The translations under genes and the position numbers were made by a program. Below, piece after piece: positions 10,648 through 23,013 of a stretch of DNA of 64,000 nucleotides. Position 1 is the stretch's first letter. Each line of letters starts with the position of its first letter. The stretch spans positions 1,426,001-1,490,000 of the forward strand of contig JAPZLL010000003.1 in the NCBI GenBank assembly GCA_036250225.1, written 5' to 3'. The notes under the pieces were generated by a model. That model had not been told where the DNA came from. It searched no databases and saw only the letters and a program-made list of their open reading frames with translations. This DNA comes from Cercophora sp. LCS_1 (Eukaryota; Ascomycota; Sordariomycetes; Sordariales; Lasiosphaeriaceae).

Positions 10648-12422
10648 CGTTGACGTCGAGGAAATAAAATATGGGCAAGGAGATACTGGGGTAGGTCTGG
10701 TCGAGAAGCGTGAACACCGTCGTGAGTTATGAAGCGAAAGACAAGAGTGGTGGGAGGGATAGCAAACAGTGTTTACCAACCAGGACGATCAGTCTATTAT
10801 ATCTGGGTGCTAGAGGCAGTGACAAACTTGACAGCCCCCTCTGGTCAAGCGCCGGACTGTGCGGCCACGAGCTGCAACCCGTTTGACTTTGTTCCATTCT
10901 TGGAATGACGACGAACCGGCCCTGGACGCGCACACGGCCTGGTCCAGATGGCTTGAACGGCCCAAAAGGATGGTGAGGAGGCCAAAACAGCAAGTTTCAA
11001 CCGCCTAGCCAAAGTTTATCGCCATCTGGCTTCGGGCCACGGTCCAGCGCCGCCTTACGGTTCAACGGCCTAGGCACTAGCTACGGCAGGTGGCGGGGCG
11101 TCATGATTTCGCTATCCTCCCCGGCTGACCAAGAGCCGTTGGGAGTGTGGTCGAGGTGCGAGTTGCAAACGCTCTGACGATGACTCGACATGTTAGCCAA
11201 GTCGGGGGGCTCTAATCCGTAGGACCCAGACAACCGGTTGCTGCCACTTGTCTCGAAACCACGTTGCGGTGGATCCTATCACCACCAAAAGCCCGGGGCG
11301 TCCAGGATGCCATGGACTGGGCCGGGCGCATCACGTTCGCCATGTCTCCGAGGACGATGGCCCCTGAGTTGTCTCGTGCTGTTTTGGGGCCGTGACTCCG
11401 GTCTCGCGCAAAGACGGAACAGCAAGCAGCAGCTCCGTTCCGTGTACCCGGAGTCCACCCGTGCTCGCTCCTTCACCTATCTTACGCAGTGACGCCGCAA
11501 CTCTCGACCACGCTTAGAAAATCCGGGCTTTTACTCGGCAAGGATTTCCGTCGTAGTACTATTGCACAGACAACTCGGTCTTGGGATGTTGGCATGACCC
11601 CGATTCCCCGAGAAGGTCTGAAAAGAAGCATCGGGCCCAAGTGGGCTCCTCGTAAATGATAAAAGTTCCGTGCTGTCTGAGTTTTGCAATCCGCAAAATC
11701 CACTCAGGATCAAATATTGCAACGTGAAAATGTAGGGGTCAGATTGGGGAGAATGCCTTGCCGGTAGGATCCGAAAGAAAGAACCACCCGTCAATGAGCC
11801 GTTCGCGCGTATACCACCGGATTATTGCGTTCGGCTTCCTTTTCAATGCAAAGGACTAATTCCCGCGCTCCTGGACCATCTCCAAAGGGTTGAATATGGA
11901 CATCGCTTACATCCATTCTCTGTAAGCCCAAAATCCCTAACCCTTCGCAATTCTGGCTTCACCCCCACCATCCAATTGAAGTTGGCCGTTAGAGTGGGCG
12001 GTGCATTGGCCACACGCCACTCCGCCCATGCACTGCCAGGGTCCGGTTCCCTCCCCCACAGTTGAAAGCAAGTCATCTCCGCTGCTGGGGGAAAAACGCC
12101 CCGCGAGGCTCACTACAAGCCATACTGTTGGTTCACACGATCATTTGGACCCGTGAGAATTATACCCATGAACAAAGAGATAGGCAAGGTATAAGACACG
12201 AAAATTAGTTGGCATTCTCATCCAAAGTTTGGGATTTTCCAGATTTCAACCCCTCACCGCTTGTCAACCGGTGACTGACAGCGACCAGCTGCCTTCAAGA
12301 ACCCCCCTCTCTCAAACGCAAACAGAGAAGGAGCCCCTCAGTTGCACTAGACCTTCCCACACAACTTGATTCCTCACCACATCCATTTCCCACCACCGCA
12401 TTTACATCTCGCATTAACCAAA
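10648..12422. other. Intergenic region upstream of the vWA gene
   Basis: About 1.8 kb between divergent genes. Short open frames show no domains. The last 250 bp before 12423 become C/A- and C/T-rich, as expected for a fungal 5' leader. Nothing else is supportable. Confidence 0.5.
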
Positions 12423-13484
12423 ATGTCAAGCCCATCAAGCCGTTCCTTCTTCGGGAGCGTCAAAGACAAGCTCTCGCGCAAGTCTAGTAACCGCAGCATC
12501 AAGAGCAACGCTTCGACGCACAGCGCCCGCGGGGTTGGCGTTGACCTCACCCACCCCACAAACCCCTTCACCGGCGCGTCCTCACTAGCCCCGGCCCCCG
12601 TCCCGCCCGGCGCCGCACCACCCCCCTCCTACCAAGAAGCCACAACCGGCGGCCCCGTCATCACCGTCCAAGCCCCACCGACCGGCCGTCCCGCCTCACC
12701 CTCCCCCTCAAGCGCCTCCCGCCTCTCCGCAGCCAGCATCTCCACCCCCGAAGACCCCTACGCCTTCCTGTCGACCTTCGACACGGTCTTTTTGATCGAC
12801 GACTCCGGCTCCATGGCCGGCCGTTCCTGGAACGAAGTGAAATCCGCCCTCCGCCAAATCACGCCCATCTGCACCGCGCACGACGCCGACGGCGTGGACG
12901 TCTACTTCCTCAACACGACCAATAGCTCGCACCCGCAGGGTGGATGGACGGGCATTCGGTCTGCCGACCAAGTCGAGAATCTCTTCAACCAGGTGCGTCC
13001 CAACCGCGGCACGCCGACTGGCACGCGGATCAACCAGATTCTGAAACCGTACCTCCGCAACTACGAGCACGCGATTGCGCGCAGCGGGGATCCGGACAAT
13101 AGCGGCGTCAAGCCGATGAACATGATTATCATCACGGATGGCGTGCCGACGGATGACCCCGAGAGTGTGATTGTGAGTGTGGCGAAAAAGTTGGATAAGC
13201 TCGAGGCACCGCCGTATCAGGTTGGTATTCAGTTTTTCCAGGTGGGCAACGAGCATGGGGCTGCCGAGGCGCTGCAGGAGCTGGATGATAGTTTGGGGGA
13301 TATGGCGGCGGGCGTGAGGGACATCGTGGATACGGTTACGTGGAGTGGACGGGATGGACGGGAGAGGGTGTTGACGGCGAATGGGATTCTCAAGGTGGTG
13401 CTTGGTGCGGTTGTGAGGAGGCTGGATCGGAGACGGACGAGTGGCGAGTCGGCTCGGCCGGGGAGGAATAGGCTTGCTCCTTGA
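12423..13484 (+). CDS. von Willebrand factor A domain protein with PPSY motif
   Basis: Single-exon, 353 aa. The N-terminal ~110 residues are Ser/Pro-rich and disordered, with basic patches (KDKLSRKSSNRS) and a PPPSYQEA segment near 66-72 that contains a PPxY WW-domain ligand. A vWA domain spans about 115-320: TVFLIDDSGSM at 121-131 supplies the DxSxS part of the MIDAS metal site, GTPTGT the threonine, and IIITDGVPTDD the later aspartate. The C-terminus is basic. The start is the first ATG after a C/T-rich leader (AACCAAAATGTC). PPxY motifs commonly recruit Nedd4/Rsp5 ubiquitin ligases. A link to ubiquitin-dependent trafficking is inference only. Confidence 0.9.
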   Translation: MSSPSSRSFFGSVKDKLSRKSSNRSIKSNASTHSARGVGVDLTHPTNPFTGASSLAPAPVPPGAAPPPSYQEATTGGPVITVQAPPTGRPASPSPSSASRLSAASISTPEDPYAFLSTFDTVFLIDDSGSMAGRSWNEVKSALRQITPICTAHDADGVDVYFLNTTNSSHPQGGWTGIRSADQVENLFNQVRPNRGTPTGTRINQILKPYLRNYEHAIARSGDPDNSGVKPMNMIIITDGVPTDDPESVIVSVAKKLDKLEAPPYQVGIQFFQVGNEHGAAEALQELDDSLGDMAAGVRDIVDTVTWSGRDGRERVLTANGILKVVLGAVVRRLDRRRTSGESARPGRNRLAP

Positions 13485-16400
13485 TCCTCTCTGTCGTAGG
13501 ATCATTGCCTTGTTTTCTTTTCACGGTCTGGGATCAGCGGGTGGCAGGTCTCGATTTGGCGTTCGAGGGAATGGAAAGGGCTGGGTTGGAAGAGACGGAT
13601 GGACGGCAACGACAACGAGGAAGACGATGTGTTGATGGGATGTCCGGTCCTGGTTTTGATACCCCCCCTTTTTTGCCATGATTTCTCTCTTTCTTCACTT
13701 CTTGTTCCACATAGTTTTACCCCATAGTCTTTGTTTTTCGGTGCTTTCCCACAGTTGGCCTGCACCGCATTCTCATGTCATAGACAAAAAGCGGGCTCGT
13801 CCAGATAGAATACTACCAACCTGTCGCACGTCTTACACACGATCGGGAGACAGCAGCCTCGCAATCCAGCCTCGCAAAACACATGAAGTTCAACATGAAC
13901 ATGCTCAGCCACCGCCCCTGCCCCTGCCCCTGACCCTCGCTGACTTGCACAGGAGCAGCTCGTAGGGCTGACCCCTGAGAGCCTGGCCAAGTTGAGCCTC
14001 AACCCGCCGACCGCGCAAGAGCTGCTGTGCTTGTCAGCTGATCCACCCCGGATCCGTGACCAAAACGGAGGCACGGACCGTATCAAACGCCACACCGTAT
14101 CAGACAACGACCGAAATGGGTGTCCGAAAATGGAAGCACAAAAGTGCAGTGTCAAATGCTTGGCATAAGACGAGCAAGTGCTGACCACCAAAACATCCGT
14201 GTCAAACCGAGGCCAAAAGCACAACAACCATGTGAACTCGCGGTGTTGCCTCCCCTGGGATTCTATTCGGCCGTAATATAGTATAAAGATACCGACCGTC
14301 CCTGAAGCTCCGGGTCAAGCCTGCGTTTACTCTTGCCCCTGACATATTCTTTCACGCTCCCCCTTTCCCTCCCCTTTGTTTGCTTATTGAGGAGCCCGTG
14401 GTGCCTTTCTCGTCTGTGTCTTCTTGTCCTTCCAAACCCCGAGCGCCCTCACCCTGGCGACTTGTCAGGCTCTCCCCTCCCTGGCAGCCTGAGACACTCA
14501 ATAACTCTCAGGAAATTGCACAGTCTCTGAAAGCGCAAGACTCCCACGTCACCGCCCAACCCAGCCCAGCCCAGTTCAACTCCCATTCGACAAGGCTCTC
14601 AGCGCCCAACCCCTTACCTGCCGAGTCAAGCCTCCCGAAGAGACAACATCATCATCTCCGAGAATCCAACCCCCACCATTCCAAAGACCGACAAGTGCTG
14701 GTTGCCTTCTTTTGTCGAGCCGTCATTGCGTCAAAAACTAAGGCTATAGGCTCCTTAGGCTGCCGGTGAGCGCATTGTTTCACACCATCGATCAAGCCCA
14801 AAGCGGGACACGCGGCCAATGACCCCATCCGCTGTGTGCTGTCCATCGCACCACGAAAAAGAAACCATAGCTGTATGGTCCTTCAGCTTTCCCCGCGCGC
14901 GTATGCTGGGAGCGCTTCCAGTTGGTCCACCTGTCACATTTTGGCGCTCGGTGCACCAATAAATGTGATGGAACCCCCCCCCGCAGCTCAAGCAAGGCTT
15001 TGTGCATTGCAGCCATCAGGGTTGCAGTAACGGTCGTCTTCTCTGTTCACTGATCAATCAAGATTTTAGCCGCGAAAAGCAAGATTTCAGCACTGGATCG
15101 CTTCCGAGCCTATCGTGAGGGCGCCGACTGTTGCATCATGAAATTGGCGATAAGAGTTTCGAAATGTGGCGAAGTGATAGTCTCGGTGGTTGCAACTTGC
15201 AGCGAGCAGCGGGGTGGCGTTTTGCGGGTGAGATTTCAATTCAATCGTCGCTCACAAGTGCGGAGCTGGGGTGTGCACTTCCCGCCCCAAGATCTCTCTG
15301 CCTTGGCTTGCTGTGAAGGTGGAGGCGGTCGCCTTTACCGAAGCGGGCTCGATCCTCGTCGGGAGATGACAAGGCAACTATGGAGCGGCGATTCATGTCT
15401 CATCTGGACATCGTCATGGTTCGGTAGTGAGGAGGAAGCCCAAGGCGACAGGGTGATCTCCAAGCCAGCCGCAGCCTTGCGCTCCCCAAACTGCGGACAT
15501 ACTTTCCCCATCTCCCTGTGGCTGCCGGGCGTTGATGTTGATCACATTCAGGCCACGGGCAGGTGGTAGTCCGGAAAAGCCCATACTGTGCTGAGACCTG
15601 CGGTTCCTCACCGAGGGTCTTGGCCCCTGTGACCTTGTGGCCCTGTGATGCAATCCCAAGCTTCCTGGCGGCTGGTACAAGGCAACTGAATGGCAACCTT
15701 GCTGAGTTCCAGAAAAATGATCGAAACTGCGTCTGGTAAAGGTCTCCAGCAGCATGGACTATGCGAGAATTTCCTTGGCAGGCACGCGTCCGACAGCATG
15801 GTACGCTTATGGCGGCGTGCTCAGCCCCTTTCCGAAATATGTTCCAGGGGATGCAGACCGTGCGAGGTCTATTCGCGAAGACTTTTGCTGCTCCCAAAAT
15901 GTCGTTCCTTTGGGCCCTCACCGCCGAACCAACATTCCTAAAGCAAGCAGGCGCAAGGCAACCAAGCCATACTTTTTCAGGGCGTTCCCGCATCAACACA
16001 AAGTGCATCCCTTGCAGCCTCAAACCAAGCCACGAGAGGCAACTCGTCACCGCCAGACGGGAATAGCACAATGCTTCTCGAATGAGAAAGCCTTGGGCAT
16101 CAAATTCCGGCAAGGGGCGAACAGACCCAATCCAGAGACCATCGGATACTGTACCCCTTGAATGACGGCTGCCTGACGTTGCCATGTCAATATTAGCTGA
16201 GAGGCCCACGAGCACATGTTTGCATTCGACTCCTTGCCCCTGAAACGTTCAGAACGTTCGCTCAGCGAAGCATACAACTCTGACACAGTTTCAACGGTGA
16301 CGCGTCATGCCTCTGCGTGTGATAGCCGGCAACCAGTTGATTCGACAGTCATGTTTGTATCCCAGATGGTAGAGGCTTGGTAATGGGGGCAATGTCAGCC

Positions 16401-17222
16401 CGATGTCGGAAGGATGGTGATGGAATCACAAACAACCTTGGGCGGCAAATGCGGTGACTCTCATGACCCGTCTCAATGGCAAACAAGAGTGACAAGCGAT
16501 GACAACTCTCTGTACGCCCGGAACACTTCTCTTGGGTTTCAGTGCGCTCCCAAGTCTGACGGGCGTGCTGACACTCGTGACTTGGGCGGAATCGGGAGGG
16601 AGCGAGAAGCGACGAGTTGACAGCTTGGAGTTGAGGTCCATAAAAGCGAAACGGGACATGACTCGTCCTTGTGTTACTTGTCACATAGTTTGACACAGTG
16701 TCAACCAATGCTTCGGAGCTTGATTTGCGAGTGTTGCCATGCCGCGTGGTTGCTGCTGTGAGCGACAAACACTGGAGTGGAATCGAAAATAAAATAATTA
16801 AGCCGAATCCCACAGAAAAGCTGAGAGTGTCGGTGGTTGCTGGCGTTTTGGCTTCTGCCTTGTACAATATACATGGCCGAGCGATGTAACCAGTCGCTCA
16901 GATACTACCCAGTCGTCGCGATGGTGTTCTCCAAAGACCGACGAATGAACGAAAAACGGGGTGCCGCAGTGCGCCAATCTGAACGGTGACCTCCAAGCGC
17001 GGAAGAAGGAAAAAGGGAAGGAAATGATTGTCCCAGTTCTTTGCAGAGACGTCGTCGGGGATGCAGTGGCGAGTCAGTTGCCACCAGTGCCAAGTTGCTT
17101 TCAGCTAGGCTTGCCCAAAAGAAAATAGGTCGAGTCGATTGGCCATGGAAAGCATCGATACGCCAGTCGACAAATCAGGAGAAAATGGAATCCCATCTTG
17201 CCACCGCTCGAGTTGGGATGCA
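13485..17222. other. 3.7-kb interval without a supportable gene
   Basis: Frames such as the 271-codon one at 15400-16215 (-) have no domain, no compositional bias and no plausible start or splice context. A TATA-like box and pyrimidine-rich leader at 14282-14400 look like a plus-strand core promoter with no gene behind it. Confidence 0.5.
14282..14287 (+). promoter_or_regulatory. Orphan TATA-like box
   Basis: TATAAA is followed 45-115 bp later by a strongly C/T-rich tract (around 14330-14400), the usual shape of a fungal core promoter and leader. No convincing coding sequence follows. Confidence 0.3.
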
Positions 17223-17963
17223 TTACACGATGTCACCCGCTCGACGGCTAACTCTTTGTCGCTTGTTCGCTTTAAGTTTCTCCCAACCCTCCTCATCTGA
17301 GGAATCGGCGCCCGAAGATTCGAAGTCTGAAATGTCGACGCGTACGTAATCTTCCTCAGCGTTGGCGCCCTTCACGGACATGGGGTTTTTAGAGGATGGC
17401 CTGGTCCTTGTTGGTGAAGATCCAAAATCATTGAGATCTTCATCATTAATAGTCAGCGGATATTGGTACTCTGGTTGACTGGCGGAAGGAACTGCCGCCG
17501 CCAAACTCTGGTTCTTGATATGGATTGCCATGCTCTGGGTGTTTGTGTCCCGGTGCGTCGAATATTTCCCTTTGTTGTCGTCCTCGATAGGAGAGTTGTT
17601 GTCGCGACGGGAACGGGAAGTCCCATTTGGCTGTGCTCTGTCGGTGAGCTGCGACGGTCCTGGGCTTGAGGATCGTCTGTCGTCAAGGCGACCAAGGCGT
17701 TGGAAAATATTTTTCCCGTCTATGATGGCGCTGTTCGACCTTGGATGGTGTCAGCCAATGCTCTTGTCAGCACAGGGAGTCACTCACGGTGGGCTAGATC
17801 GCCCTTCCACGAACATGGAATCGCTTAAGTCTCGTTCATCTTCGTCATTATATCTTCCTTTTGGGATGATGTTGGGGAGCCGTGGCCGATCGCAAGCGCG
17901 TGCTGAGGCCCTGTCGAAGCGGGACGGGGACGAGTAAAACGGAGATCGGTGGCTCTCCTCCAT
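17223..17963 (-). CDS. Hypothetical two-exon serine-rich acidic protein
   Basis: Model: exon 1 17963-17788, intron 17787-17731 (GTGAGT donor, GGCTGAC branch, ACAG acceptor, 57 bp), exon 2 17730-17223, 227 aa. The splice is phase-consistent and joins ...EGRSSPP to AIIDGKNIFQRLGRL. The protein is hydrophilic: an N-terminal Ser/Arg region, an NIFQRLGRLDDRR segment, then Ser/Thr/Pro-rich sequence, an acidic patch (DISDFESSGADSSDEEGWEKL) and a basic tail KANKRQRVSRR that could be a nuclear localisation signal. The same frame is open upstream to about 18.3 kb with further ATGs (18035 and others), so the start may be earlier. I recognise no family. The canonical intron is the main support. Confidence 0.55.
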
Positions 17964-20900
17964 CGTGGCGCCAGATTGGTGATGTCCCCTACAACTTGGA
18001 GCCTCGCCCGAGTCGGATTCTCCTTTAAACCCCATGGTGTTTCGCTGCGCTGTCACTATGGTGGTGAGGTGTTGGATGTTTACGCTGCGTTCCCTTTCTT
18101 CAGGTTTTCGGGTGTTGCGCCGCTTACTCAACATACGGCAATCGTTGGCTGTATCGTTATGAGCCGTCCCGTCGCTTGCGGTTGGTCTTTGCGAATGATT
18201 CTGATGTATCGTATCAAACAGCGAGGTGACGTCGATGCGGGCCAAGTCGGCGAGGACATGAAGACAGGGACGGGAAAGGAGCGAACGTGGATGCCGGGTG
18301 ATGAAAAGGAGGCAGGAGCATCATATCATCAAGCCGAGGACCATCCCCACTCCGCCCAACTGCAGTGCTTCTCCCGCGATCCAGCGTATCGGATGCAATA
18401 ACTTCTCCAGGGATCGCTGTTCTCGGGCTGGAACGTCTTACAAGTGGTTGCAATATAGAGCGGTGAGCGAGAAAAGCACGCGCTACACCCTGGGAAGCAA
18501 GGCAACCGTCTTGTGGAGGTACATCCCGAGGATGTCTGGAGTTGATTGGGACACGGACATCGGCATCATCATCCCAGAGTTGCAACCCCAGCTTCCAACG
18601 CCATGTGGCAGCACATCGCCGGATGATGTGCCCATGGCCAATGCACAGCGAGCTAGGTCAAGGTCAGCGGGCAATGCCGTCGATTGCAGAGGTCAGCAAG
18701 TGCGTCCCAGTCGTGGTTCGCAAAAGGCGTCGCGGTTCCAGGCCAATAGGGGTGGGTCCATACCGTATGGGCTACCTACCAGGTCGAAGGACCGGGCTCC
18801 AACTTTTGGTTGCGACTATTCGTCGCAGGCCGATCCGGCGAGAAGGGAGGCCCGCGGACTGGGGAGAGACGCTAATAGCTCCTTTGGCGACGGGTATGAA
18901 ACCGTATGGGCGGATGGGGCCATCGAATTATAGGTCTCGAGTACGGGGTTAATGTCAGCGATGTCGTGTAACTCCCGTCGCCTGGGCGTCAAGAGCGGGG
19001 GGGCCTTGGGGTCAATCTTGAACAGCCCTTCCACCGTTGCACGTCTCCTCTCGGAGTGATGGGCTGGGCTGCTCCCCACAAAGGAGATCCCGCGGCTGGG
19101 GTCGGCTGGGGTCCAATTAGGGCGACAGAAGTGTCGGGAGGCTTGAAGCGTTGGAGGAGGCCAAGGCCTGTGAGTTTGGGTGTGGCGGAAGATCCGACGG
19201 CAGGCTGGAAACGGCATTCTTCACCCTGGCCAATAACGGGCATCATGCTGGTGTGCTCCTCTAATCGTTGACAATGCGAAGGTTGGTTCCGTGGGGGTTC
19301 CGAAGGACGGCCCGGGGGAAGGTGCGATGGGGGCATTGGTTTGTGTATTGACGTCGGAGTCGTCGCTGTTCCGGAACGCGACCACCCGAAATGGGATCCG
19401 CCATTCAGTCACAAGGGATTCGTCCACTGAACGAGACTAGGTCGCTGCTGCAAGTTGGAATGGGCTGGACTCTGGAGCGAAGCTGGGAGGGATGCAAAGG
19501 ATCCCAACGTTGTCATCCCGCAGCTCGTTGACTTTTCTCGGTCGAGCTATAGGCCTCAATTGCCTTCGAGCTCTTCATGGACGTGGGTGGATCAGTGGCT
19601 CGATCATTCTGTCGGAAGTATGCCGCTCTGGGGCAGTATAGATAGGTAGGTGAGGTAAGTGTAGCACTCGGAAGGCGTTCTTGATACGACCACTAGCAAT
19701 ACGGTGGCACATAGTCGCGTGAAGCGGCTGGAACCCCATGCATCATGCGGGTTGACGTCCATGCAGACATGCGATTTAATTGCTCATCGCTGTTCTTCAA
19801 GATGCTGCAGATGCGCAGGTGCTGTTCATGCGCCTGGTTGAATGCCAATATGACCTCCTTGCGCTTGTTTCCAACCGCATCTGTTCCATGCTGCATAAGC
19901 CCCTTCGGACCTTATCGCTGGTGGACCGTGGAGTCTTTTGGGATACGTCTGCTGTGCTTTACATGTGATAGAGGCAACATTGAGCCACTGCCTAGGTCCG
20001 TAGAGTGGCGTTCATGCCTACTCGTTGGATTGACATTATACGAGGCTCCAGCACTTACCCGCCATCGCTATCTTGGTCGGCCGTCTATTTCCTCATTGAG
20101 GAGACACAAAGTCAGTGGGGATGCAACAGTGAACCTCTCTTGACCAAAGCTATTGCTGAATTGGGTTTGTCTGCAGGATGGCTTGCATGAATCACGACGG
20201 GACGGATGCTGGTTAGTCGGAGCGGCTCGCGAGAATGCAGGTAAAATTACCTGAGGGCTTTCTGAATGGAAAAAAGGGAACACAGCAGAGTTGGTGGACA
20301 ATGTCAGAATGACAGAACTCTCAACCAGCGCCTAACTCTCGTGTTTTTTCCCCCGAGATCGTGGGCTGGTCGAGAAGAGCGACGGCACATTCATCATTGT
20401 CCAGTGTGGACAGGGCGTTGAAGAGGGGAGGTTGGACTTGCCGCTGTCTCTCCCCGCTACCTACCCCGGACCGCCACAGCACGGACCGCCGCAGCAACGC
20501 ACAACATCCCGTCCGCAGCGCACCCTCAATCCCCGTCCCCCACACATCTCCGGCCATTCAGCGACATGGAAGTCAACCCTGCGTGCTGGAAGAAGATCGA
20601 TCGGGGAAGTGTCAACAATGTTTCCTTCGTCATCGGCAGGACGAAGAAACTCTCGAGGTTTTTTCTTTTCTTCTTTGCTATCCCTGCCCCATGTGAGCTA
20701 GCGGAAGCTGCCGGGCCCGTTTTTGTCCCGGACATTGGCTTCAACTTCGTTTAGCTGACAAGGAACCCTTCGGTCGCGTCTCTCACGTCTCAGAATCCCC
20801 TGTTACGTATTCTCGACAACTCTTTTCGCCCAAGGACAAGAACACATCGGCGAAGAAAGCACATTTATCGGCCAGTCAAGTGACAGGTTAGTCGACGAGG

Positions 20901-23013
20901 TCTGGGGGCTGTTCAAGTCGATTGCAGCGCTCGAGGTTGTTGGAGGGGTTAGGGCGTTGGATGGGGCCGTCATCAGCGCTCCTCGGGTCAGTCGATGTTC
21001 GATCAAGCTTCAGCAAGAGCCGCTCATCCCCACTGAACTACCCCCGTTCCCCCAGAACAAGCGGGCCGGCCCGCAGTGGAGATTTGGCCGAAACGATCGC
21101 CACCGACCTCGAACCGACACTGGCACGCGGTGTGAAGAGTGCGTCCGACACATTTTGTGTGGTTGCGCCAGGGTCAGAAGTCGGACTCATTCTTTACACA
21201 ATGTGACTGGTAACAACCAGTTCCATGTTGCCGCAGCCAGGTTGCCGCAGCCAGTTGGGCGTGGCACGTCGGAATGCTGTTCGTCACACGCCGATGGCAT
21301 GGAACGGCGATGCAGAGAAGCCGAACGGCTGCGCAATTCCCAAATGTTCGGGACCAGGAGGGTTCACCTGCCAACCCGCTGGAGATGAGATTCTGCGGCA
21401 GAGGTACCGATCCTTGTGGGCTAATTCCAGATGCAAAATCTTCTTTCTTTTTCTCGTTTCAAAGCAAGCGTCGGTGGCATGATCCCTGATTCCGAGGGGC
21501 CAGTGCCCTCAACAACCCCTGCCGCTTGAAGAGCGAAGGGCAAACGCTACCAAGACTATATATAACAAGGCGCACGCAGGAGATGGTGGACTGTTTTCGC
21601 TATTTTCTGCGTAGCCCTCTCGGTCTTCTAGAACATCTGTGGCTTCACTTCACCAAACTGGCGGTAGCCCTGAATTGGACAACCGTTGGACCCATGCTGG
21701 TAGATGCATGTGCTGGGAGAGCTGCGGTGTTGACCGCTTTGGGGGTGCAGCCTCAATGGGGATAAGGCGGAGAGGGCGCTGATCGTCGTCAAGCGTTATC
21801 GGTGTGGCGCAATTCCCAATGGGTCAACATGTCAATGGTCACCTCCAAACCGTCTGCGACGTCAATGTCGCGACAAGAGGTTAGCCGACATGCGGGATTG
21901 GCCCGGGGATCCCGAAGGGCCCACGCGTTCAATCAAGAGGTTTGACCTTTCGCGACATAGCCGCCAAGTTTTAACGCTTGTTTTTCCCTTTTTATTGAGA
22001 AAGGAAACTCGAGGCTGTTGACATCGATGTCAGTGCATCACGAACATCAGTGCATGTTGGGCTTCCCTTACAGATGTTACACAGTGCACAATCTGCAACT
22101 ATCCACCAAATTGTTGAGCCATTTTAGAATCAGATGTTAGTCACTTAAAGGTATATGTTCTTTCACATTTTTGTTCCCATCGGAAGGCGCGGGGAAGAGC
22201 TCTGGTGCTTTCTCCTCGTGGGCCCACATTCTATCGCCTCGAGTCCCCAGCAAACTTGCCTGTTTCGGCGTGGTTGAGGAAATTAGTGCCCGAAAACACC
22301 CTGTTCCGAATACCAGAACAGTTCCGTTTCATTGTGCAAACTGTTTCCCTTTCTCATTTTTGGTTGATGCTGAATTAGGCTACGCATGACGAGAGTGCCG
22401 ATGCGAACGTGATAGATCGCAACTTACTGCAGCAAACGACCAGGACGCCGACCCCGCTTGGATGGTGTCAGGCAATCTTCGGTGTTGGCTGTTGACATTT
22501 TCGATAGAGCACACCGTTCTTGGATCTGGACTTTGAGCACGTTTTGAACTCCACAGAACAACCTAGGTCAACTGTTCAACACATCTCGCGGGCGCAACGA
22601 CCTCAACACCCTCAACTCTCGATCTGTTGACAACTCGAGAACTTGTCATCTTAGCCATCTGGTGCAATTCACCTCTTCCGCTTCCCGCGCGAGCGCACCT
22701 CAATCTTCCTTCTTCAATCTAGACGGACCGATACTGGACACGGGCCCGCGAACGATATCGCGCATGTGGACTTCGTCGAGTTGAATGCAATGGCCTTTTT
22801 CTCATTGAAATGACGTCAATCTGTACGAGCTGGCCTTGAACTTGAAAGGAAAAGACACACGGTTCAAAGGAGACATCTCCTCTTCGTGTTCACACTTCTC
22901 GCGAGATGCCCATCTTCGAACCAAACAGCAATTAATCGCCAATTTACCGCCAACATGCATTGGCGATTCCAACCGACAACCCTCGCGCTCCCCTGAATAT
23001 CCGATGGAGGCGC
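17964..23013. other. Gene-poor interval with coding-like fragments
   Basis: No complete gene can be assembled. Protein-like stretches occur on the minus strand at about 18816-19427, in two frames, and on the plus strand near 20832-21010. None has a verified start plus splice pattern. A 14-bp perfect tandem duplication sits at 21227-21254. Confidence 0.4.
18816..19427 (-). other. Possible unresolved or degraded coding region
   Basis: Two overlapping minus-strand frames look protein-like. One carries GLFKIDPKAPPLLTP and ELHDIADINPVLETYNS and ends at 18816. The other carries TPKLTGLGLLQRFKPP and ends at 18989. A third, near 19221-19427, carries EWRIPFRVVAFRNSDDSD. I could not join them with a convincing intron. 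They may be exons of an unrecognised gene, a frameshifted relic or chance. Confidence 0.25.

Noticed and set aside
15400..16215. 271-codon minus-strand frame
   Set aside because: No domain, no family-like motif, Cys/Arg/Trp-rich random composition, and no supporting splice or promoter context.
20832..21388. Plus-strand frame with DEVWGLFKSIAALEVVGG-like start
   Set aside because: The first 50 residues look protein-like, but the remainder becomes Arg/Cys-rich noise. No start codon with leader or intron could be fixed.
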